From assembly GCA_023395675.1 (NCBI GenBank), contig JAEWYL010000104.1:1-9324 (forward strand): a stretch of 9,324 nt of DNA, written 5' to 3'. A program made the translations under genes and the position numbers. Shown here piece after piece: positions 5,999-9,324 of the stretch. Numbering within the stretch: position 1 is the stretch's first letter; each line of letters opens with the position of its first letter. Source of the DNA: Chloroflexota bacterium. GTDB lineage: Bacteria > Chloroflexota > Anaerolineae > Anaerolineales > UBA4823. The notes beneath the pieces are model-generated. The model searched no databases. It was given only the letters and a program-made list of their open reading frames with translations, and had not been told where the DNA came from.

Positions 5999-7438
5999 AT
6001 GCGTTGGATTTTTCTCTGCGCCTTAATTGCCGCCGGAACCATGATTGCTATGATTAACCGCTACGCAACCACAGGCACGCACGCCGCCTCCCGCCCGTCC
6101 GGCCAACTTCCGGGCGGCGGCGAGCCGCGGGGCTATCTCACCACCCCGCCGGAGCTTGCCGCCATCGCCCGGCGCGCCGCCGCCGGGGACGAACCCTACC
6201 GGGAGGCCGCGGCGCGCGTGCTGGAGGCCGCAGAGCGCCCCTGGGACTACCCCCTGCGCCCCCTCGAGACCTGCGAGGACGCCAACACCCCCGCCTGGCT
6301 GGACAACGGCGGCGGCGTCCCCGCTCTCTACGCCCGCGCCCTGGCCTACCACCTCAGCGGCGAGAGCCGCTACGCCCGCGAGGCGGCGGAGATCCTGGAG
6401 CGCATCATGACCGGGGTGCTGCAGGTCTCCCTGGAGGACCAGGGCTGCCGCCTGCGCTTCGCCTGGGGCGTCCCTGAGCTGGTGGCCTCCGCCGACCTGA
6501 TCGAGCCTTACTGGGGCGGGCGCCTCTGCCGCGGCCCTCTCAGCCTGCACTACGCGGATACCCGCCTGGGCCAGGGCGGCTGCAAGACCCTGTTCCAGAA
6601 CTGGCTGGTGAAGAACCCCTACTACGTGGTCTCCTATGCCGCTCTGGATTCGCAGAGCAACTGGGGCGCCGCCGCCACCACCACCCTGGCCTACATCGCC
6701 GACTACCTGTGGGACCGGCCCGAGGCCGGGCTGGTGCACCGCAGCCCGCCCGAGGTGAACGGGGGGCGGGAGGCCGCCCTCTCCCCGGCGCAGGCCTACG
6801 CCCGCGCCAACCGCCTGATGTTCTTCCGCATGAACGGCTACGCGGTGGAGTACGGCAGCCGCTATTCCTGCGACAGCCTGGATGGGCGCCAGCAGAGCCC
6901 GCGCTGGGCGCCGGTCAAATCGCAGATCACCCCGCAGGGCGTCATCCCGGAGGACGCCCGCCGCGACCAGTTCTGCAACGTCCCCGCCTACAACGGCGAG
7001 TACCAGAACTACCCCCAGCTCCATCTGGGCCACAACCTCCAGCAGTGCGAGCTGATGCTGCGCCGCGGGGACGCCTCCTGTTACGAAAACGTGAGCTGGA
7101 ACGAGATCCCGCGCTTCACCTACAGCGGCCCGGATGGGCGCCTGCTGGCGGCCCCCCTTTACCCCGGGCGCGGCTCGCTGGAGCGCGCCATTAACGCCGT
7201 CATCGTGGACAGCGGGACCGAGTGGCGGCACGATTCGGCCCTGGCGGTGGCCTACCGCTACTACGTCAATCACAGCCGGCTCCCGGGGGTCGAGCAGTGG
7301 GCCGGGCAGCTCGACCGGATGGGCGACTGCGGGCAGGATATCTGCTTCGGCATGCTGACCCACGGCTTCGCGCCGGGCGAGACCCCCGCCCCGCCCCCGG
7401 TGGCCGCCTCGCCGCAGGCCGAGGAGGCGCAGCCATGA
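5999..7438 (+). CDS. Secreted or membrane-anchored alginate-lyase-like protein
   Basis: The 479-residue protein begins with a hydrophobic signal or signal-anchor segment (about 3-19) and a short Gly/Pro/Ser-rich linker, so the main domain should act outside the cytoplasmic membrane. The body looks like the alpha/alpha-toroid alginate lyase family: PELAAIARRAAAGDEPYREA (51-70) at its start, ALAYHLSGESRYAREAAEIL (114-133), SQSNWGAAATTTLAYIADYL (218-237) with the Asn-Trp pair, and GVIPEDARRDQF (314-325) followed by YQNYPQLHLGH (335-345), resembling the RD...Y/H segment of such lyases. These enzymes cleave uronic-acid polymers by beta-elimination. Here the protein may trim, release or length-edit the locus product. 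After the signal segment there are ten Cys residues (92, 150, 177, 195, 291, 326, 350, 361, 444, 449), unusual enough to suggest disulfides. The tail (460-479) is Pro/Ala-rich. No clear Shine-Dalgarno precedes ATG 5999; Met14 is an alternative, but it would remove most of the signal segment. The fold call is moderate; the substrate is unknown. Confidence 0.6.
   Translation: MRWIFLCALIAAGTMIAMINRYATTGTHAASRPSGQLPGGGEPRGYLTTPPELAAIARRAAAGDEPYREAAARVLEAAERPWDYPLRPLETCEDANTPAWLDNGGGVPALYARALAYHLSGESRYAREAAEILERIMTGVLQVSLEDQGCRLRFAWGVPELVASADLIEPYWGGRLCRGPLSLHYADTRLGQGGCKTLFQNWLVKNPYYVVSYAALDSQSNWGAAATTTLAYIADYLWDRPEAGLVHRSPPEVNGGREAALSPAQAYARANRLMFFRMNGYAVEYGSRYSCDSLDGRQQSPRWAPVKSQITPQGVIPEDARRDQFCNVPAYNGEYQNYPQLHLGHNLQQCELMLRRGDASCYENVSWNEIPRFTYSGPDGRLLAAPLYPGRGSLERAINAVIVDSGTEWRHDSALAVAYRYYVNHSRLPGVEQWAGQLDRMGDCGQDICFGMLTHGFAPGETPAPPPVAASPQAEEAQP
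7421..7427 (+). promoter_or_regulatory. Ribosome binding site deciding the 7435 start
   Basis: GAGGAGG is a strong Shine-Dalgarno seven bases before the ATG at 7435. The ligase frame stays open upstream to an ATG at 7222, but that extension lies wholly inside the lyase-like gene and encodes an Arg/Pro/Gly-rich segment with no membrane character, so the 7435 start is chosen. Confidence 0.8.
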
Positions 7439-8958
7439 TCGGGCAGGAGAATCTGGTGAGGCGGACCGCCGGGGCTTTGCTCCCGTTCCTGATGGCCGCG
7501 CTGGCGCTCGGGGCCGCGGCGGTCGCCGGTCTGGCGGTGGCGCGCCAGCCCCTGCTGGCCTTCCTGGCCCTGCTGGCCCTGCCCTTCGGGCTGGCCCTGC
7601 TGCTGCGGCCCGATTTCGCCGTGCTGGTGGTGATCTTCGGCCTGTACAGCAACGCGCCGGTGGTGGGCGTGCGCTTCCACAACCTGCCCTACATCGCCGG
7701 GGCGGCTTTCCCCCTGCTGCTGGCCCTCCCGCTGGCGGTGAACCTGCTCTTCCGGCGCCGCAAGCTGGTCTTCACCTCCCTGCTGCCCCTGATGGTGGCC
7801 TTCCTGGGGGTGCAGCTCGCCGGGGCGCTCTTCTCGATTGATATCGGCGAGGCCGCCTCCAACCTGATCGAATTCCTGGTGGAGGGGCTGGGCATCTTCT
7901 TCCTGATCGTCAACACCGTGCGCACCCAGGCCGTGCTGCGCCGGGTGGTGTGGGCCCTGCTGCTGGCGGGGGCGCTGCTGGGCGGCGTCCCCCTGGTGCA
8001 GCAGCTCACCGGCGACTTTGAGAACAACTACGGCGGGTTTGCGCAGATCTCGGAGGGCACCATCCGCACCGGGGAGGAGACCCTGCAGGGCGAGGTGCGC
8101 CAGCCGCGGCTGGCAGGCGCCATCGGCGAGCAGAACCGCTACGCGCAGATTATGCTCATGCTGGTTCCGCTGGGCCTGTTCCGCTTCTGGGGCGAGCGCG
8201 CCCCGCTCTTGAAGGTCCTGGCCCTGGTCGCCTCGGGGCTGGCGGCGGTGGGCATGGCGCTGGCCTTCTCGCGCGGGGCGGCGGTGGGCTTCGCCCTCAC
8301 CCTGCTGCTGATGGTGTTCACCCGCAACATCCGGCCCTACCAGTTCGCCGCCCTGCTGGCGGCCGGGGCCCTGCTGCTGGCGGCTTTTCCCCAGTACGGC
8401 TTCCGCCTCACCTCCCTGCAGGGGGTGGCGGCGCTCCTCAACCCCGCCGCGGCCTCCGGCGAGGAGCTGGACGGGGCCCTCAAGGGGCGCGCCACCGCCA
8501 TGCTCGCCGCCGGCTACGCCTTCCTGGACCACCCGGTGGTGGGGGTGGGCCCGGGCATGACCCGCTACTACACGCGCGAGTACGGCAACCGCCTGGGCAT
8601 CCGCATCCTCACCGAAGACCGGGAGGCCCACTCGCTCTACCTGGGCATCGCCTCCGACAACGGCGCTCTGGGGCTGCTCTGCTTCCTGGCGCTGGTGGGG
8701 CTCACCCTCTACGGGCTGGTGCAGGCGCGCCGGCGCTGGATGGGGGCCAACCCCGACCTGGCGAACCTGGCGACCGGCTTCCTGCTGGCCCTGGTCTCGT
8801 ACCTGGCCACCGGCCTGTTCCTGCACCTCTCGTACGCCCGCTATTTCTGGCTGGTGCTGGCCCTCTCTCAGGCCGCCGTTGAGATCTCGCGCGAGGCCGG
8901 GCGGGCAGCGGGAGACGAGGCGCCGGCGCCCGCCGGGCCGGAAGGAGCCGCCGTATGA
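7435..8958 (+). CDS. O-antigen ligase / Wzy polymerase family membrane protein
   Basis: This 507-residue polytopic protein belongs to the Wzy_C/WaaL family, which joins lipid-linked glycans on the outer side of the membrane, either polymerising repeats or ligating the chain to an acceptor. Hydrophobic helices cover about 13-57, 60-72, 85-105, 112-133, 145-160, 169-188, 233-250, 257-278, 281-295, 303-319, 408-428, 443-462 and 466-482. Family landmarks are FSRGAAVGF (278-286), the large extracytoplasmic loop (about 320-405) with HPVVGVGPG (366-374), and EAHSLYLGIASDNGALGLL (397-415), in which His399 corresponds to the conserved catalytic-region His. An earlier loop (about 189-232) is acidic and polar. 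The tail after 483 is Ala/Pro/Glu-rich and cytoplasmic-like. It overlaps the lyase-like gene and the next gene by ATGA. Ligase and polymerase cannot be separated from sequence alone; beside a flippase and transferases, and with no lipid A genes in view, polymerase is favoured. Confidence 0.88.
   Translation: MIGQENLVRRTAGALLPFLMAALALGAAAVAGLAVARQPLLAFLALLALPFGLALLLRPDFAVLVVIFGLYSNAPVVGVRFHNLPYIAGAAFPLLLALPLAVNLLFRRRKLVFTSLLPLMVAFLGVQLAGALFSIDIGEAASNLIEFLVEGLGIFFLIVNTVRTQAVLRRVVWALLLAGALLGGVPLVQQLTGDFENNYGGFAQISEGTIRTGEETLQGEVRQPRLAGAIGEQNRYAQIMLMLVPLGLFRFWGERAPLLKVLALVASGLAAVGMALAFSRGAAVGFALTLLLMVFTRNIRPYQFAALLAAGALLLAAFPQYGFRLTSLQGVAALLNPAAASGEELDGALKGRATAMLAAGYAFLDHPVVGVGPGMTRYYTREYGNRLGIRILTEDREAHSLYLGIASDNGALGLLCFLALVGLTLYGLVQARRRWMGANPDLANLATGFLLALVSYLATGLFLHLSYARYFWLVLALSQAAVEISREAGRAAGDEAPAPAGPEGAAV
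8940..8947 (+). promoter_or_regulatory. Ribosome binding site of the HprK-like gene
   Basis: GGAAGGAG is the strongest Shine-Dalgarno in the window, seven bases before the ATG at 8955, which overlaps the ligase stop as ATGA. It indicates vigorous re-initiation and supports the reality of the truncated last gene. Confidence 0.75.
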
Positions 8959-9324
8959 GCGCAGGGGTGGATTACGACCTGCACGGCGTGGTGGGCGTGC
9001 GCCTGCTGGGGGCCTCCGCCGCCGACGCGGCCGCGGTGGACCGCCAGCTCGGCCCCCTGCGCGCCCCGCTCTCCCGAGAGCCGGACATCACCCTCCGTTT
9101 CAGCGACAGCCTGCCCGCTCCGGAGTCCCTGGTCTACATCGGCCTGAACGACGCTGCCTTCACCCCGGAGGCCTTTTACATCCTCAAGGGCAAGCACAAG
9201 AGCAGCGTGAAGGTGCGCCTGCCCTTCGAGCAGCTCGGCGGGCCGGTGGAGCTCCTCTGCGAGCGCGGCCTGCCGGCGGTGCCGCTGCTGATCGCCCTGG
9301 TGAACCTGACCGCCCTGTGCAAGG
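8955..9324 (+). CDS. HPr kinase-like protein, N-terminal part (cut by window end)
   Basis: An uninterrupted frame of 123 codons runs from the ATG at 8955 off the right edge. The visible part begins MSAGVDYDLHGVVGVRLLGA and contains PDITLRFSDSLP (44-55), a segment ending in FYILKGKHKSSVKVRLPF (77-94), and CERGLPAVPLLIALVNLTAL (102-121). This order matches my memory of the N-terminal domain of HPr(Ser)-kinase-like proteins found in high-GC bacteria, in which an NLTAL-type segment is soon followed by LHAS and a Walker A loop. The ATP site would lie beyond the window, so kinase function is not shown by the sequence. Such proteins resemble the C-terminal domain of HprK but are encoded away from PTS genes, near glycan or peptide-modification genes. 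The role here may be regulatory phosphorylation or a modification step. Linkage to the operon is firm (ATGA overlap, strong ribosome binding site); the family call is moderate. Confidence 0.5.
   Translation, partial: MSAGVDYDLHGVVGVRLLGASAADAAAVDRQLGPLRAPLSREPDITLRFSDSLPAPESLVYIGLNDAAFTPEAFYILKGKHKSSVKVRLPFEQLGGPVELLCERGLPAVPLLIALVNLTALCK

Overview
The window is a dense, single-strand (+) gene run from a high-GC bacterium that encodes a surface polysaccharide assembly locus of the Wzx/Wzy type. Third codon positions are strongly G/C-biased throughout, there are no RNA genes, mobile elements, CRISPR arrays or terminators, and the longest gap between genes is 54 bases. The taxon cannot be fixed from this sequence. 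A high-GC Chloroflexota (Anaerolineae-like) or similar environmental lineage is my low-confidence impression, based on the protein style and the HprK-like gene at the 3' end.

Layout: the C-terminal tail of an upstream gene (2-103, tentative) runs almost directly into a multi-spanning lipid-linked oligosaccharide flippase (106-1671). After 54 bases comes a block of four glycosyltransferase genes joined by ATGA stop/start overlaps: a GT4 retaining transferase (1726-2952), a membrane-anchored GT2 transferase (2949-4160), and two tandem GT2-like paralogues (4157-5062 and 5059-5970). After a 28-base gap a second coupled block follows: an exported or membrane-anchored alginate-lyase-like protein (5999-7438), an O-antigen ligase/polymerase family membrane protein (7435-8958), and the beginning of an HPr-kinase-like protein (8955 to the window end, cut off).

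Working model (inference): the four transferases build a repeat unit on a lipid carrier at the inner face of the membrane, the flippase turns it over, the Wzy/WaaL-family protein polymerises or ligates it outside, and the lyase-like protein trims or releases the polymer or edits its length. The HprK-like protein may add regulation or a phosphotransfer step. No initiating phosphoglycosyltransferase, chain-length regulator, export channel or nucleotide-sugar synthesis gene is present here, so the locus extends beyond the window.

The most noteworthy point is the tandem paralogue pair. The second copy keeps a textbook GT-A metal-binding Asp-Ala-Asp, while in the first the leading Asp is replaced by Ala although the surrounding block is otherwise strongly conserved.
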